From assembly GCF_000504285.1 (NCBI RefSeq), contig NZ_KI632511.1, forward strand, positions 7,484,154-7,548,153: 64,000 nt of DNA. The letters are read 5' to 3'. Both the position numbers and the translations under genes were made by a program. The stretch comes from Actinospica robiniae DSM 44927 (GTDB taxonomy: Bacteria > Actinomycetota > Actinomycetes > Streptomycetales > Catenulisporaceae). Below the pieces are notes generated by a model. The model did no database searches. It saw nothing but the letters and a program-made list of their open reading frames with translations, and was not told where the DNA came from. Below are positions 43,901-54,619 of this stretch, one piece after another (position 1 is the first letter of the stretch; every line of letters starts with the position of its first letter).

Positions 43901-45784
43901 ATGTCACGCCCGTATCCGGCGAAAGCTTCGCCGACCCGCCGCGGATTGTGGGTGCTCGGGCTCGCGATCCGGACGGAGAAGCGGGTCTTCGCCGGCGCGC
44001 TGCTCGGCAGCGCGCTCTACGGGTCCATGACCGTCGGCGCGGCCTGGGCCGCGGGGTGGGCCACCAACCACGTCGTGCTCCCGGCCTTCTCCACGCGCCA
44101 CACCCCGGCCGGGATGCTCGCGGCCGGCGGGCTGCTGATCGTGGGCGTGGCCGTGGCCAAGGTGCTCGGCATCTTCGGCCGCCGGCTGCTGGCTGGCGTG
44201 CTGCAGTTCCGGATGCAGGCGAGGTTCCGCCGCCGCGTCACCGCCGCGTACCTCCGGCTCCCGCTGAGCTGGCATCAGCAGCGGCCCACCGGACGGCTGC
44301 TGTCGAACGCCAACTCCGACGTGGAGATGTCGTTCATGCCGATCGCGCCGATGCCGATGTCCCTCGGCGTGGTGGTGATGCTGCTCATGGCCATCGTCGA
44401 CATGTTCCTGACCAACTCGGTGCTCGCCCTCGTCGGAGTGCTGCTGTTCCCGGCGGTCATCGCCACCAACACGGTGTACGTCCGCTTCTCCGGACCCCGC
44501 TTCGCCCGCGCCCAGGAGCTGCGCGCGCACGTCGCGGAGGTCGCGCACGAGTCCTTCGACGGCGCGCTCGTGGTCAAGACGCTGGGCCGGGAGGCCGCGG
44601 AGACCGAGCGCTTCGCCGTGCGTGCCAACCACCTGCGTGACGCCAACATCGCGGCCGGTCGGGCCCGCAGCCTGTTCAGCCCGATCCTCGAGGCACTGCC
44701 GAACCTCGGCGTGCTCGCCGTGCTGCTGTTCGGCACCCAGCAGGTCGCGGCCGGCCACGCCCGGCCGGGCGACGTGGTCAACGTCGCGTACCTGATCACC
44801 CTGCTGGCCTTCCCGATCCAGGCCATCGGCTGGGTGCTCGGCGACCTGCCCCGGGCCGTGGTCGGCTACGAGCGGGTGGCCGCTGTGCTGGCCGCGCGGG
44901 ACCACACCGACTACGGGACCGCGGCCACGAACGCCGCAGTGGGAGCCGCGGCCCTCGAGTTCGACCACGTCGACTTCGCCTACCCCGGCACCGAGCAGTC
45001 GCCGGTGCTGCGCTCGCTGACCGCGTCGGTCGCTCCGGGACGCACCGTCGCGCTGGTCGGCGCCACCGGCGCGGGCAAGTCGACGCTCGCCGCGCTGCTG
45101 GCCCGGCTGGCCGACCCGACCGGCGGCGAGATCCGCCTGGACGGCACCGTCCTCGCCGACTACGCCAAGGGCGAGGTCTCCGACGCGGTCGCGCTCGTCC
45201 CGCAGCAGACCTTCATCTTCGGCGACACCGTGCGCGCCAACGTGACTCTGGGCGCTGACATGTCCGACGACGCGGTGTGGGCCGCGCTGCGCACCGCGCA
45301 GGCGGAACGCTTCGTCAAGGCCCTGCCGGCCGGACTCGACACCGTCATCGGCGAGCGCGGCACGACGCTGTCCGGCGGCCAGCGCCAACGCCTCGCCCTG
45401 GCCCGCGCGCTGGCCCGCCGCCCCCGGCTGCTCGTGCTCGACGACTGCACCTCCGCGGTGGACCCGAGCGTGGAGGCGGCGATCCTCGACGGGCTGCGCG
45501 AGCAGGGCTCTTCCACCGGGCCCGGCGCCACGGTCGTGGTCATCGCCTACCGCAAGGCGACGGTCGCGCTCGCCGACGAAGTGCTCTTCCTCGAGAACGG
45601 CGCGATCAGCGCCCGCGGCACCCACGACGAGCTGCTCGCGGCCAGCCCCGGCTACCGCGAGCTGATCACCGCGTACGCCAAGGCCGCCGAGGAGGCTCAG
45701 TCCGCCGAGCCGGACGGATCCGCCGAGCCGCTCGAGACCGCGCAGCCCTACGCCCCGACCCAGGCCGAGGAGATCCCCGCATGA
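43901..45784 (+). CDS. ABC exporter subunit A with degenerate nucleotide site
   Basis: 627 residues from ATG 43901, with GAGGGGG upstream. Six membrane segments (about 25-310) are followed by a nucleotide-binding domain with Walker A GATGAGKST near 387, Q-loop VPQQTFIFG, signature LSGGQRQR near 489 and Walker B LLVLDDCTSAVD near 512. Here the catalytic Glu is Asp, and the H-loop reads VVVIAYRKAT, Tyr in place of His. These are marks of the inactive site in heterodimeric exporters. The partner gene overlaps by 4 bp. Substrate unknown; drug or lipid export is likely. Confidence 0.92.
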   Translation: MSRPYPAKASPTRRGLWVLGLAIRTEKRVFAGALLGSALYGSMTVGAAWAAGWATNHVVLPAFSTRHTPAGMLAAGGLLIVGVAVAKVLGIFGRRLLAGVLQFRMQARFRRRVTAAYLRLPLSWHQQRPTGRLLSNANSDVEMSFMPIAPMPMSLGVVVMLLMAIVDMFLTNSVLALVGVLLFPAVIATNTVYVRFSGPRFARAQELRAHVAEVAHESFDGALVVKTLGREAAETERFAVRANHLRDANIAAGRARSLFSPILEALPNLGVLAVLLFGTQQVAAGHARPGDVVNVAYLITLLAFPIQAIGWVLGDLPRAVVGYERVAAVLAARDHTDYGTAATNAAVGAAALEFDHVDFAYPGTEQSPVLRSLTASVAPGRTVALVGATGAGKSTLAALLARLADPTGGEIRLDGTVLADYAKGEVSDAVALVPQQTFIFGDTVRANVTLGADMSDDAVWAALRTAQAERFVKALPAGLDTVIGERGTTLSGGQRQRLALARALARRPRLLVLDDCTSAVDPSVEAAILDGLREQGSSTGPGATVVVIAYRKATVALADEVLFLENGAISARGTHDELLAASPGYRELITAYAKAAEEAQSAEPDGSAEPLETAQPYAPTQAEEIPA

Positions 45785-47616
45785 CCGCCGTCGTGGAAGA
45801 GCTCGAGCAGGCCGCGGAGCCGGCCGCTCCCGAGACCCTGATCGTCGGCGAGGCCTCCGGCGGTCCGCTGCGGATCGTGCGCGCCGGCCTGCGGCTCTCG
45901 CCCGAGTTCACCCGGGGCATGGGCGTCACGATCCTGCTGGCGCTCGTCGCCACCACCGGGCGCATCGTCATCCCGGTCGCCGTGCAGCAGGCCATGGACA
46001 AGGGCTTCGGCGCGGCCTCCGGCAAGGTGGACGTCGCCGAGGTCGAACACATGGTGCTGATCGCGGCCTGCGCCGTGGTGGTCACCATGGTCTCGGCCAC
46101 CGCGATGAGCCGGCGGCTCTACCGGGCCAGCGAGTCCGGCCTCGCCGGGCTGCGGATCAAGGCGTTCCGGCACGTGCACGACCTCTCCGTCGCGCACCAG
46201 CAGGCGGAACAGCGCGGCTCGCTGGTCTCCCGGGTGACCTCGGACGTCGACACCATCACCAACTTCATCCAGGAGGGCGGCCTCACCCTGGTGGTGAGCA
46301 TCGCCCAGATGGGGCTGGCCACCATCGTCATGGCGGTCTACTCCTGGCAGCTGACCATCCTGATCTGGGTCTGCTTCCTGCCGCTGTTCGCCACCATGCG
46401 GATCGTGCAGAAGGCCACCGGCAAGCGCTACAGCGCGGTGCGCAAGGCCATCGGCAACATGCTCGGCGCGGTCAGCGAGACCCTGGTCGGCACCCCGGTC
46501 GTGCGCGCGTACGGCATCGAGGACCGGATGGCCGAGCGGATGAACGCCTCGATCGAGGACACCCGGGCCGCCCAGGTCCGGGCCCAGCGGATCGTCGTGA
46601 CCACCTTCAGCGCCGGCGAGATCGCGGCCGGGCTCGCGAACGCGGGCGTGATCGTGGTCGGCACGCTCCTCGGCGTGGGCGGGCATCTGACCGCGGGTCA
46701 GCTCGTCGCCATGCTCTTCCTGGTCTCGCTGTTCATCACACCGGTGCAGTGGGGCGTCGAGGTGCTCAACGAGGCGCAGAACGCGATCTCGGGCTGGCGC
46801 CGGGTGATCGGCCTGCTCGAGGCGGTGCCGGACGTGCCGGATCCGGGCGCGGCGGGCGAGGACCTGCCGGCCGGGCCGCTGGACGTGCGCTTCGAGGGCG
46901 TGGCCTTCGCCTACCCGAGCGGTCCCCGGGTGCTGCACGAGGTGGACGCGGTGATCCCGGCGCGCTCGCGGATCGCGGTGGTGGGCGAGACCGGCTCGGG
47001 CAAGACCACCTTCGCCAAGCTGCTCACCCGGCTGATGGACCCGATCGAGGGCCGTGTGCTGATCGGCGGCGTCGACGCTAGGCGGATCCCGTTCGAGCAG
47101 CTGCGCCGCCGGGTGGTGATGGTCCCTCAGGACGGCTTCCTGTTCGAGGGCACCCTCGCCGACAACGTGCGTTACGGAGCTCCCGGCGCGGCCGACGCGG
47201 CGGTGGCCGCGGCGTTCGAGGCGCTCGGGCTCGGCGAGTGGCTGGCCGGCCAGCCGCAGGGCGTGGCCACCCAGGTCGGGCAGCGCGGCGAGTCCCTCTC
47301 GGCGGGCGAGCGGCAGCTGGTCGCGTTGGCCCGCGCGTACGTCGCGGATCCGGACCTGCTGCTGCTCGACGAGGCCACCTCGGCGGTCGACCCCGCGACC
47401 GAGCAGCGCATCGCCCGGGCGCTGGAGGCGCTCACCCGCGGCCGCACGACGGTCTCGATCGCGCACCGGCTCTCCACCGCGCAGTCGGCCGACGAAGTGT
47501 TCGTGTTCGACGCCGGCGAGCTGGCCGAGCGCGGCCCGCACCAGGAGCTGGTGGACCGCGGCGGCATCTACGCGGGGCTCTACGCCTCGTGGGCGCGCAC
47601 GGCCGTGGGGCGGTAG
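45781..47616 (+). CDS. ABC exporter subunit B (catalytic half)
   Basis: 611 residues from the ATG overlapping the stop of subunit A. Six membrane segments (about 45-340) precede the nucleotide-binding domain: Walker A GETGSGKTT near 401, VPQDGFLFEG Q-loop, Walker B LLLLDEATSAVD with the catalytic Glu near 528, and H-loop VSIAHRLST. The signature reads LSAGERQL instead of LSGGQ. This pairs with the altered Walker B/H-loop of subunit A, giving one normal and one degenerate ATP site, as in TM287/288 or BmrCD. Confidence 0.93.
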   Translation: MTAVVEELEQAAEPAAPETLIVGEASGGPLRIVRAGLRLSPEFTRGMGVTILLALVATTGRIVIPVAVQQAMDKGFGAASGKVDVAEVEHMVLIAACAVVVTMVSATAMSRRLYRASESGLAGLRIKAFRHVHDLSVAHQQAEQRGSLVSRVTSDVDTITNFIQEGGLTLVVSIAQMGLATIVMAVYSWQLTILIWVCFLPLFATMRIVQKATGKRYSAVRKAIGNMLGAVSETLVGTPVVRAYGIEDRMAERMNASIEDTRAAQVRAQRIVVTTFSAGEIAAGLANAGVIVVGTLLGVGGHLTAGQLVAMLFLVSLFITPVQWGVEVLNEAQNAISGWRRVIGLLEAVPDVPDPGAAGEDLPAGPLDVRFEGVAFAYPSGPRVLHEVDAVIPARSRIAVVGETGSGKTTFAKLLTRLMDPIEGRVLIGGVDARRIPFEQLRRRVVMVPQDGFLFEGTLADNVRYGAPGAADAAVAAAFEALGLGEWLAGQPQGVATQVGQRGESLSAGERQLVALARAYVADPDLLLLDEATSAVDPATEQRIARALEALTRGRTTVSIAHRLSTAQSADEVFVFDAGELAERGPHQELVDRGGIYAGLYASWARTAVGR

Positions 47617-47636
47617 CGGAGACTCAGCGCACTGTC

Positions 47637-47655
47637 TAGGGCCGGACAGGCCCTA
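47637..47655. terminator. small hairpin between convergent genes
   Basis: TAGGGCC-GGACA-GGCCCTA: 7-bp stem and 5-nt loop, overlapping the stop of the minus-strand membrane protein gene. Confidence 0.55.
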
Positions 47656-48780
47656 AGCGACCTGATGCCAGGAGAGCGCCAGCCAGGCGACCCAGGCCAG
47701 CATGCCGGTGTTCAGCGCCAGCAGCGGGTACCACTGCCACCACCGCCGGGCCACCACGGCCAGCGCGATCAGCAGCGGGAAGAGCGCGGCCAGGTAGCGC
47801 GGCTCCGAGGTGAACAAGGGCGAGGTGATGCCGAGCCAGAACATCACCGCGGACCAGGCGGTATACGAGATCGGCAGCTTCAACAGGCAGGCGATCAGCC
47901 CCGCGAGCGCGATCAGGGCGCAGATCGCCGAGGTGAGCAGGATCTGGCCGCCATAGGGGTAGCCGCTCTGCGCGAGGTACTGGAACGTGCCGAGCGGGTT
48001 CTGCGCCACCGATCCCCGGTTGCCGCCGGTGACCTGCTGCGCGTACGGCAGGATCCAGTCGCCGAAGTGCAGCTGGCAGTACAGGAGGTAGCCGCCGAGA
48101 CCGATCAGCGGGGCCGCGGCCTGCGCGAGCCCGCTGAGTATGCTCCGCGGCCGCCAGTCGCTGCGGTACGCCCGCCGGATCGCCTCGATCAGGCCGAACA
48201 GCGCCAGCACCACGCCGGTGGGCCGCGACACGCCGGCGAGCAGGCCCAGCGCCACCGCCCACCCCGGCCGGCCGCGCCGCACGGCCAGGAAGTAGCCCGC
48301 CGCGAGCACCCCGGCGAGCGGCTCGGTGTACCCCATGACCAGCACGAACGCTCCCGGCGCGAGCTGGCTGAGCCACGCCGCCCGGCGCGCCGTGCCCTCG
48401 TCTTCGGTCTCGGTGAGCGCGATCAGGTAGACCAGCGCGCCGAACAGCAGCGACATCGTCCAGCTGAAGGCGAACAGCACGAACGCGGTGGGCAGCCGGG
48501 TCACGACGGTCAGCCCGGCGGTGGCGAGCGAGGTCAGCGGGAAGAAGTGGGCCAGCCCGCCGGCGCCGGTCTGGTCGGTGAACACCGCTGTGCCGTGCGC
48601 CATCCCGTCGGCCTCGGCCAGATACCAGTGCGTGTCCCAGACGTAGAGCGGGCCGAGCACGTCGCCGGGGCTGATCTGCCGGCACACCAGCAGCACGACC
48701 AGGTGCGCGACCAGCCAGGCGGGCAGCGTCGCGAGCAGGCCCGCGCCGAGCCGACGGCTCGTCGCCGCGTGCCTGGTCAT
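47653..48780 (-). CDS. GT-C (PIG-V-like) membrane glycosyltransferase
   Basis: 375 residues from ATG 48780, which has GGAGG 9 nt upstream; an earlier ATG at 48852 lacks one. There are about nine to ten membrane segments. The first outer loop, [20 protein letters not shown] near residue 42, has the WD-x-x-W-Y motif typical of PIG-V-like mannosyltransferases, where the Asp is catalytic. [17 protein letters not shown] and GVSRPTGVV are also family-like. It probably uses a polyprenyl-phosphate sugar to modify a lipid or protein outside the membrane; the acceptor is unknown. Confidence 0.78.
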   Translation of the reverse strand: MTRHAATSRRLGAGLLATLPAWLVAHLVVLLVCRQISPGDVLGPLYVWDTHWYLAEADGMAHGTAVFTDQTGAGGLAHFFPLTSLATAGLTVVTRLPTAFVLFAFSWTMSLLFGALVYLIALTETEDEGTARRAAWLSQLAPGAFVLVMGYTEPLAGVLAAGYFLAVRRGRPGWAVALGLLAGVSRPTGVVLALFGLIEAIRRAYRSDWRPRSILSGLAQAAAPLIGLGGYLLYCQLHFGDWILPYAQQVTGGNRGSVAQNPLGTFQYLAQSGYPYGGQILLTSAICALIALAGLIACLLKLPISYTAWSAVMFWLGITSPLFTSEPRYLAALFPLLIALAVVARRWWQWYPLLALNTGMLAWVAWLALSWHQVA

Positions 48781-48860
48781 CGCCGCAGTCCTCCCACTCG
48801 TGCCGCCGCGTCCGGCCCGGTGGGTCCCGACGTGATCGTCCGAGCGCGACAATAGGGCAC

Positions 48861-49232
48861 ATGGATGAGACGACGCCCGTATCTCCGGCCTTGGACCCGG
48901 CGATTGCAGCGCAGTTGAGACGAAACACCCAGGGACTCCTCCCGGCGGTCGTGCAGCAGTACGACAGCGGCGAGGTCCTCATGCTGGCCTGGATGGACGA
49001 CGAGGCGCTGCGCCGCACGCTGACCACCGGCCGGGCCACCTACTGGTCGCGCAGCCGCGCCGAATACTGGGTCAAGGGGGCGACTTCCGGCAACTTCCAG
49101 GCGGTCAAGTCGGTCTCCCTGGACTGCGACGGCGACACCGTGCTGGTCAAGGTCGACCAGTCCGGCCCGGCCTGCCACACCGGGACGCACACCTGTTTCG
49201 ACGGCCGGGAGCTGCCGCTCGGCGAGGAGTGA
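48861..49232 (+). CDS. hisI: phosphoribosyl-AMP cyclohydrolase HisI
   Basis: 123 residues, the single-domain form without HisE. It opens the adenine ring of PR-AMP in histidine synthesis. [24 protein letters not shown] near 26-49, [18 protein letters not shown] near 66, and the zinc/Mg site [22 protein letters not shown] near 90-110 are seen. It is 15.8 kb from the main his operon and next to trpE. A GACAAT (48848-48853) 7 nt before the ATG suggests leaderless transcription. Confidence 0.96.
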   Translation: MDETTPVSPALDPAIAAQLRRNTQGLLPAVVQQYDSGEVLMLAWMDDEALRRTLTTGRATYWSRSRAEYWVKGATSGNFQAVKSVSLDCDGDTVLVKVDQSGPACHTGTHTCFDGRELPLGEE

Positions 49233-49320
49233 GGCGGACGGCGGGCGAGGCGGGCGCACGCCGGCTTCGCCCGCTGGACACCGGTCTCGGCCCTTGCGCC
49301 CGGCTGCCAGAATGTCAGCC

Positions 49321-50862
49321 ATGACGACCGGTGCGACCACACCAGACCTGTCCGCCTTCCGGGCCCTGGCCGGCTCCCGCCGGGTCATCCCGGTCACCCG
49401 CCGGTTCCTGGCCGACGGCGAGACCCCGGTGGGCCTGTACCGCAAGCTCGCGGCCGAGCGGCCCGGCACCTTCCTGCTCGAGTCCGCCGAGCACGGCGTC
49501 TGGTCGCGCTACTCCTTCGTCGGGGTGCGCAGCGAGCTCGCGCTGAGCGAGAAGGACGGCCGCGCCCGGTGGATCGGCACGCCGCCGACCGGGGCGCCGA
49601 CCGAGGGCGCGCCGCTGGAGGTGCTGCGGGCCGCGCTCGAGCTGCTGCGCACCCCGCACGACCGGGACCGCGCCGACCTGCCGCCGCTCACCGGCGGGTT
49701 CGTCGGCTATCTCGGCTACGACACGGTCCGGCGGCTCGAGCGGGTCGGCGACCACGCCAAGGACGACCTGAACCTGCCCGAGCTGACCATGCTGCTCGCG
49801 GCCGACCTCGCGGTGCTCGACCACACCGACGGCACGGTGACCCTGATCGCCAACGCGATCAACCTCAACGGCACCCCGGACGGCGTGGACGCGGCGTACC
49901 AGGGTGCGGTGAAGCGGCTGGACGCGATGGCCGCCGATCTGGGCCGGCCGGACCGGCTGCCGCCGGCCACACTGCGGCTCGAGACGGCGCCCGAGTACAC
50001 CGGGAACCGCACCGGCGAGGACTACCGGACCGCGGTGGACGCGGCGAAGGAGCAGATCCGCGCGGGCGAGGCCTTCCAGATCGTGCTCTCCCAGCGCTTC
50101 GAGATGGCCACCGACGCCAGCGCGCTGGACGTATACCGGGTGCTCCGGGCCACGAACCCGAGCCCTTACATGTACCTGTTCCGCTTCCCCGGCGCCGATG
50201 GCGCCGACGGCGCGGACACGGGCTTCGACGTCGTCGGCTCCTCGCCGGAGGCGCTGGTGAAGGTCGCCGACGGCGAGGCGATGCTGCACCCGATCGCCGG
50301 CACCCGTCCGCGCGGGGCCACCCCGGAGCAGGACGCGGCGCTGGGCGACGAGCTGCTGGCCGACCCGAAGGAGCGCGCCGAGCACCTGATGCTGGTCGAC
50401 CTCGGCCGCAACGACCTGGGCCGGATCAGCGAGCCCGGCAGCGTGGACGTGCTCGAATTCATGGCGGTGGAGCGCTACAGCCACGTGATGCACCTGGTCT
50501 CCACCGTGGTCGGCCGGATCGCGCCGGAACGCACCGCGCTGGACGTGCTGCTCGCGGCGTTCCCGGCCGGCACCCTCTCCGGCGCGCCCAAGCCGCGCGC
50601 GCTGCAGATCATCGACGACCTCGAACCCACCCGCCGCGGCGTGTACGGGGGCTGCGTCGGCTACCTCGACTTCGCCGGGGACGCCGACACCGCGATCGCG
50701 ATCCGCACGGCGCTGCTGCGCGACGGCGTCGCCTACGTGCAGGCGGGCGCGGGCGTCGTGGCCGACTCGGTGCCGGAGTCCGAGGACGCGGAGTGCCGCA
50801 ACAAGGCGATGGCCGTGCTGCGCGCGGTCGCCGCGGCCGGGACGCTGCGGCCCGCGGCCTGA
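49321..50862 (+). CDS. trpE: anthranilate synthase component I TrpE
   Basis: 513 residues from ATG 49321; the nine codons upstream in frame are not needed. TrpE makes anthranilate from chorismate with ammonia from TrpG, which is not in this window. Seen: the N-terminal Trp-binding [17 protein letters not shown] near residue 50, [15 protein letters not shown] near 246, SSPEALVKV near 311, PIAGTRPRG near 328 and the C-terminal [14 protein letters not shown] near 416. CAGAAT 7 nt before the ATG may be a leaderless -10. No leader peptide with Trp codons is seen before trpE. Confidence 0.96.
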   Translation: MTTGATTPDLSAFRALAGSRRVIPVTRRFLADGETPVGLYRKLAAERPGTFLLESAEHGVWSRYSFVGVRSELALSEKDGRARWIGTPPTGAPTEGAPLEVLRAALELLRTPHDRDRADLPPLTGGFVGYLGYDTVRRLERVGDHAKDDLNLPELTMLLAADLAVLDHTDGTVTLIANAINLNGTPDGVDAAYQGAVKRLDAMAADLGRPDRLPPATLRLETAPEYTGNRTGEDYRTAVDAAKEQIRAGEAFQIVLSQRFEMATDASALDVYRVLRATNPSPYMYLFRFPGADGADGADTGFDVVGSSPEALVKVADGEAMLHPIAGTRPRGATPEQDAALGDELLADPKERAEHLMLVDLGRNDLGRISEPGSVDVLEFMAVERYSHVMHLVSTVVGRIAPERTALDVLLAAFPAGTLSGAPKPRALQIIDDLEPTRRGVYGGCVGYLDFAGDADTAIAIRTALLRDGVAYVQAGAGVVADSVPESEDAECRNKAMAVLRAVAAAGTLRPAA

Positions 50863-50921
50863 GCCGGCCGGGGAGCGGCCCCGCCCGCAGCGGCCGCGAC
50901 CCGGTTTGCGAGGATGGTCGC

Positions 50922-51617
50922 ATGGCATCAGCAGCACAGTCCGCGACCGGCGACGCCGCCTCCGCCCCGCCGGCCGGCGAGGCCGGCTCCGAGGACGCCG
51001 CGACGGTCACCGAGCAGGCCCCGGTGCGCCCGGCCCGGCGCGCCGCGCAGGCCAAGGCCACCGCGGCGCTGCTGGCCGCGCTCGGCGCCGGCGTGATCCT
51101 GCTGACCATCGGACGCGGCTGGGCGCACGGCGACGTCACCACGCCGATCACCTTCGGCGTCAGCGCGTCCGGCTCGCAGCTGACCAGCGCGCCCTACGCG
51201 CTCGGCCTGGCCGGGCTGGCCGGCTCGGTGGCGCTGCTGGCCGTGCGCAACCTCGGCCGCTACCTGGTCGGGGCGCTGCTCGCGCTGGCCGGGGCCGGCA
51301 CCGTCTACGCGGTGGCCGACCGGCTGCACTCCCTCGACGCCGCGCTGCGCTCGTCGGCGGCGTCGCAGGGTCTCGGCTCGGACGCGGTGGTCAGCCACGT
51401 GCACAACAACGCGTGGCCGTACCTGACCATCGTCGGCGGCGTGCTGCTGTGCCTGGCCGGGATCTACACGCTCGCGCGCGGGCGCGGCTGGTCCGGGCTC
51501 GGCAACCGCTACGAGGCGCCGGCGGCCGCGGCCGCCGAGGGCGCGAAGCCCGCCGACCGCGCGGTGACGGCCCGTGACATCTGGGACGCGCAGGGTCGCG
51601 GAAACGACCTGACCTGA
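50922..51617 (+). CDS. Trp biosynthesis-associated membrane protein (TIGR02234-like)
   Basis: 231 residues. After a 40-residue Ala/Pro-rich start there are four hydrophobic segments (about 45-62, 86-103, 108-127 and 163-183). GRGWAHG near 65 and the position between trpE and trpC match the family of trp-region membrane proteins in actinobacteria. The function is unknown; it ends ARDIWDAQGRGNDLT. GAGGAT 6 nt before the ATG may be a leaderless -10 box. Confidence 0.82.
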   Translation: MASAAQSATGDAASAPPAGEAGSEDAATVTEQAPVRPARRAAQAKATAALLAALGAGVILLTIGRGWAHGDVTTPITFGVSASGSQLTSAPYALGLAGLAGSVALLAVRNLGRYLVGALLALAGAGTVYAVADRLHSLDAALRSSAASQGLGSDAVVSHVHNNAWPYLTIVGGVLLCLAGIYTLARGRGWSGLGNRYEAPAAAAAEGAKPADRAVTARDIWDAQGRGNDLT

Positions 51618-51770
51618 CGTCATGTGTCCGCGTAGACACGGAACGTACGCGAGGCCGAGTGATCTGCGTCTCCTGGCCACCCCCCGATTTCGACCACGCA
51701 GCGTGATGCGGAACAATAGGGACAGCGCGTGAGCGCGGTCCTATCTTCCACTTGTAGGAGTTCAGCAACC

Positions 51771-52130
51771 ATGTCGCAGGTGATCGAAGAGACTCAGGCG
51801 GAGAAGGGCTCCTCGCCCCTGGCGAAGGTCGCCGGCGCCGGCATGGCCATGATGGGCGCCTCGTCGCTGCCGACGATCGAGGAGCACCACATCGACCACG
51901 GGCACGCTCCGGCCCGCACCTGGGCCTGCCTCATCTCCGGTCTGGGCTGGCTCGCCGGCGGCGTCGCCTTCCCGTTCCACATCTGGTCCGTGGTCATCAT
52001 CGGCGGCGTCCTGCAGATCATCGCCATCGTCGTCAACGTGGCCCTGAACGGCGCCGGCCTCGGCGCCAAGTCCAACAGCGACTGGGCCGCGGCCAAGGCC
52101 GAGGCGAAGGCCGCCCGCGTCGCCGCCTGA
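51771..52130 (+). CDS. HGxxPAAW-like small membrane protein
   Basis: 119 residues from ATG 51771, with TAGGAG 10 nt upstream. HHIDHGHAPARTWACLISGLGW near residue 38 matches the HGxxPAAW motif family of actinobacteria with changes (Ala-Arg-Thr-Trp). Two membrane segments (about 48-66 and 71-92) follow, then an Ala/Lys-rich tail. The family often lies between trpE and trpC; function unknown. Confidence 0.75.
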   Translation: MSQVIEETQAEKGSSPLAKVAGAGMAMMGASSLPTIEEHHIDHGHAPARTWACLISGLGWLAGGVAFPFHIWSVVIIGGVLQIIAIVVNVALNGAGLGAKSNSDWAAAKAEAKAARVAA

Positions 52131-52149
52131 CGCGGCGCCGAGCGAGGTC

Positions 52150-52186
52150 CGCGCCCTGCTCACGCCGCACGGCGGAGCGGGGCGCG
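52150..52186 (+). terminator. terminator before trpC
   Basis: 12-bp stem with one G-U pair, followed by GTTTC. It lies 20 bp past the small membrane protein gene and separates it from trpC, which has its own -10 box TAGCAT near 52229. Confidence 0.65.
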
Positions 52187-52290
52187 TTTCGTGATGTGGA
52201 TCTTGGCAGCGTGCACCGCGCCGGGCCGATAGCATGGCAGGGCAAGACGGCGCCGTGTGTGGGCGTGCCTATCGAGGGGACGGTACCAGG

Positions 52291-53097
52291 GTGAACGTGC
52301 TCGAGGAGATCATCGAGGGTGTCCGCGCCGACCTGGCTGAGCGCCAGGCCGTCACCCCGCTCGAGGAGCTCAAGTCCCGGGCCCGGACGCAGCCGTCCGC
52401 CAAGGACGGCGTCCGCGCCCTGCGCGGCGAGGGCGTCGCGGTGATCGCCGAGGTCAAGCGGTCGAGCCCGTCCAAGGGCGCGCTGGCCGCGATCGCCGAC
52501 CCGGCCGCACTGGCGGCGGACTACGAGCTCGGCGGCGCCAGCGTCATCAGTGTGCTGACCGAGCAGCGCCGGTTCGGCGGCTCGCTGCAGGACCTCAAGG
52601 ACGTGCGCGCCCGGGTGGACATCCCGGTGCTGCGCAAGGACTTCATCGTCTCCAGCTACCAGCTGTGGGAGGCCCGCGCCAACGGCGCCGACCTCGCCCT
52701 GCTCATCGTCGCCGCGCTCGGCCAGGACGCGCTGGTCTCGCTGATCGAGCGGGCCGAGTCGATCGGCCTGACCCCGCTGGTCGAGGTGCACTCCGAGGAG
52801 GAGATCGACCGGGCGCTGGACGCCGGCGCCAAGATCATCGGCGTCAACGCGCGCGACCTCAAGACCCTCCAGGTGGACCGGGACACCTTCGCCCGGCTGG
52901 CCCCCCGCATCCCCGACTCGGTGGTGCGCGTGGCCGAGTCCGGCGTGCGCGGCCCGCACGACCTGATCGCCTACGCCAACGCCGGCGCGGACGCCGTGCT
53001 GGTCGGCGAGTCCCTGGTCACCGGCCGGGACCCGCGCTCCTGCGTGGCCGACCTGGTCGCCGCCGGAGCCCACCCGGCCATGCGCCGCGGCCGCTGA
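52291..53097 (+). CDS. trpC: indole-3-glycerol-phosphate synthase TrpC
   Basis: 268-residue TIM barrel from GTG 52291, preceded by GAGGGGA; the 19 codons before it are excluded because homologues begin at [17 protein letters not shown]. It closes the indole ring. [15 protein letters not shown] near 52 holds the catalytic Lys, VLRKDFIV near 112 the second Lys, [12 protein letters not shown] near 182 and [12 protein letters not shown] near 211 the phosphate site. It is followed by the leader-like ORF and trpBA. Confidence 0.96.
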   Translation: MNVLEEIIEGVRADLAERQAVTPLEELKSRARTQPSAKDGVRALRGEGVAVIAEVKRSSPSKGALAAIADPAALAADYELGGASVISVLTEQRRFGGSLQDLKDVRARVDIPVLRKDFIVSSYQLWEARANGADLALLIVAALGQDALVSLIERAESIGLTPLVEVHSEEEIDRALDAGAKIIGVNARDLKTLQVDRDTFARLAPRIPDSVVRVAESGVRGPHDLIAYANAGADAVLVGESLVTGRDPRSCVADLVAAGAHPAMRRGR

Positions 53098-53120
53098 GCC
53101 GGCGGATCGCCGGCAGGCAC

Positions 53121-53126
53121 TAGGAT
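53121..53126 (+). promoter_or_regulatory. leaderless promoter of the trpBA unit
   Basis: -10 box TAGGAT, 6 nt before the GTG of the short Trp-rich ORF, 23 bp after the trpC stop. No clear -35 is seen. Confidence 0.45.
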
Positions 53127-53132
53127 CGCCCC

Positions 53133-53228
53133 GTGAGCACGTCGACCTCTCCCCGCGCCGCCGCCCGTCGGCGGCCGTGGTGGCGCCACGCGCCGGCGGG
53201 TCGCCGATGGCGGGCCGCGGCCGCGTAG
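53133..53228 (+). CDS. putative Trp leader peptide upstream of trpB
   Basis: 31 codons from GTG to TAG, encoding an Arg/Ala-rich peptide with three Trp, two in tandem (PWWRHAP, then RRW). The -10 box TAGGAT ends 6 nt before the GTG, so translation probably begins at the 5' end of a leaderless mRNA. The tandem TGG codons (53178-53183) straddle the stem and loop of a possible hairpin CGTGG-TGGCG-CCACG (53176-53190); a second hairpin GGCAG-CCCG-CTGCC lies near 53260, before the trpB ribosome site. This layout suggests attenuation by ribosome stalling at low Trp-tRNA. The Streptomyces gene trpM/trpX holds the same place but is longer. Confidence 0.55.
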   Translation: MSTSTSPRAAARRRPWWRHAPAGRRWRAAAA

Positions 53229-53305
53229 CCGCCCTCGTCCAGGGTGTCGCGCGGCAGCCCGCTGCCCGGTTCACGCATGGCGATTCCTGAGGAGCTCGCA
53301 GTCCG

Positions 53306-54616
<1,311 letters not shown>

Positions 54617-54619
54617 ACC

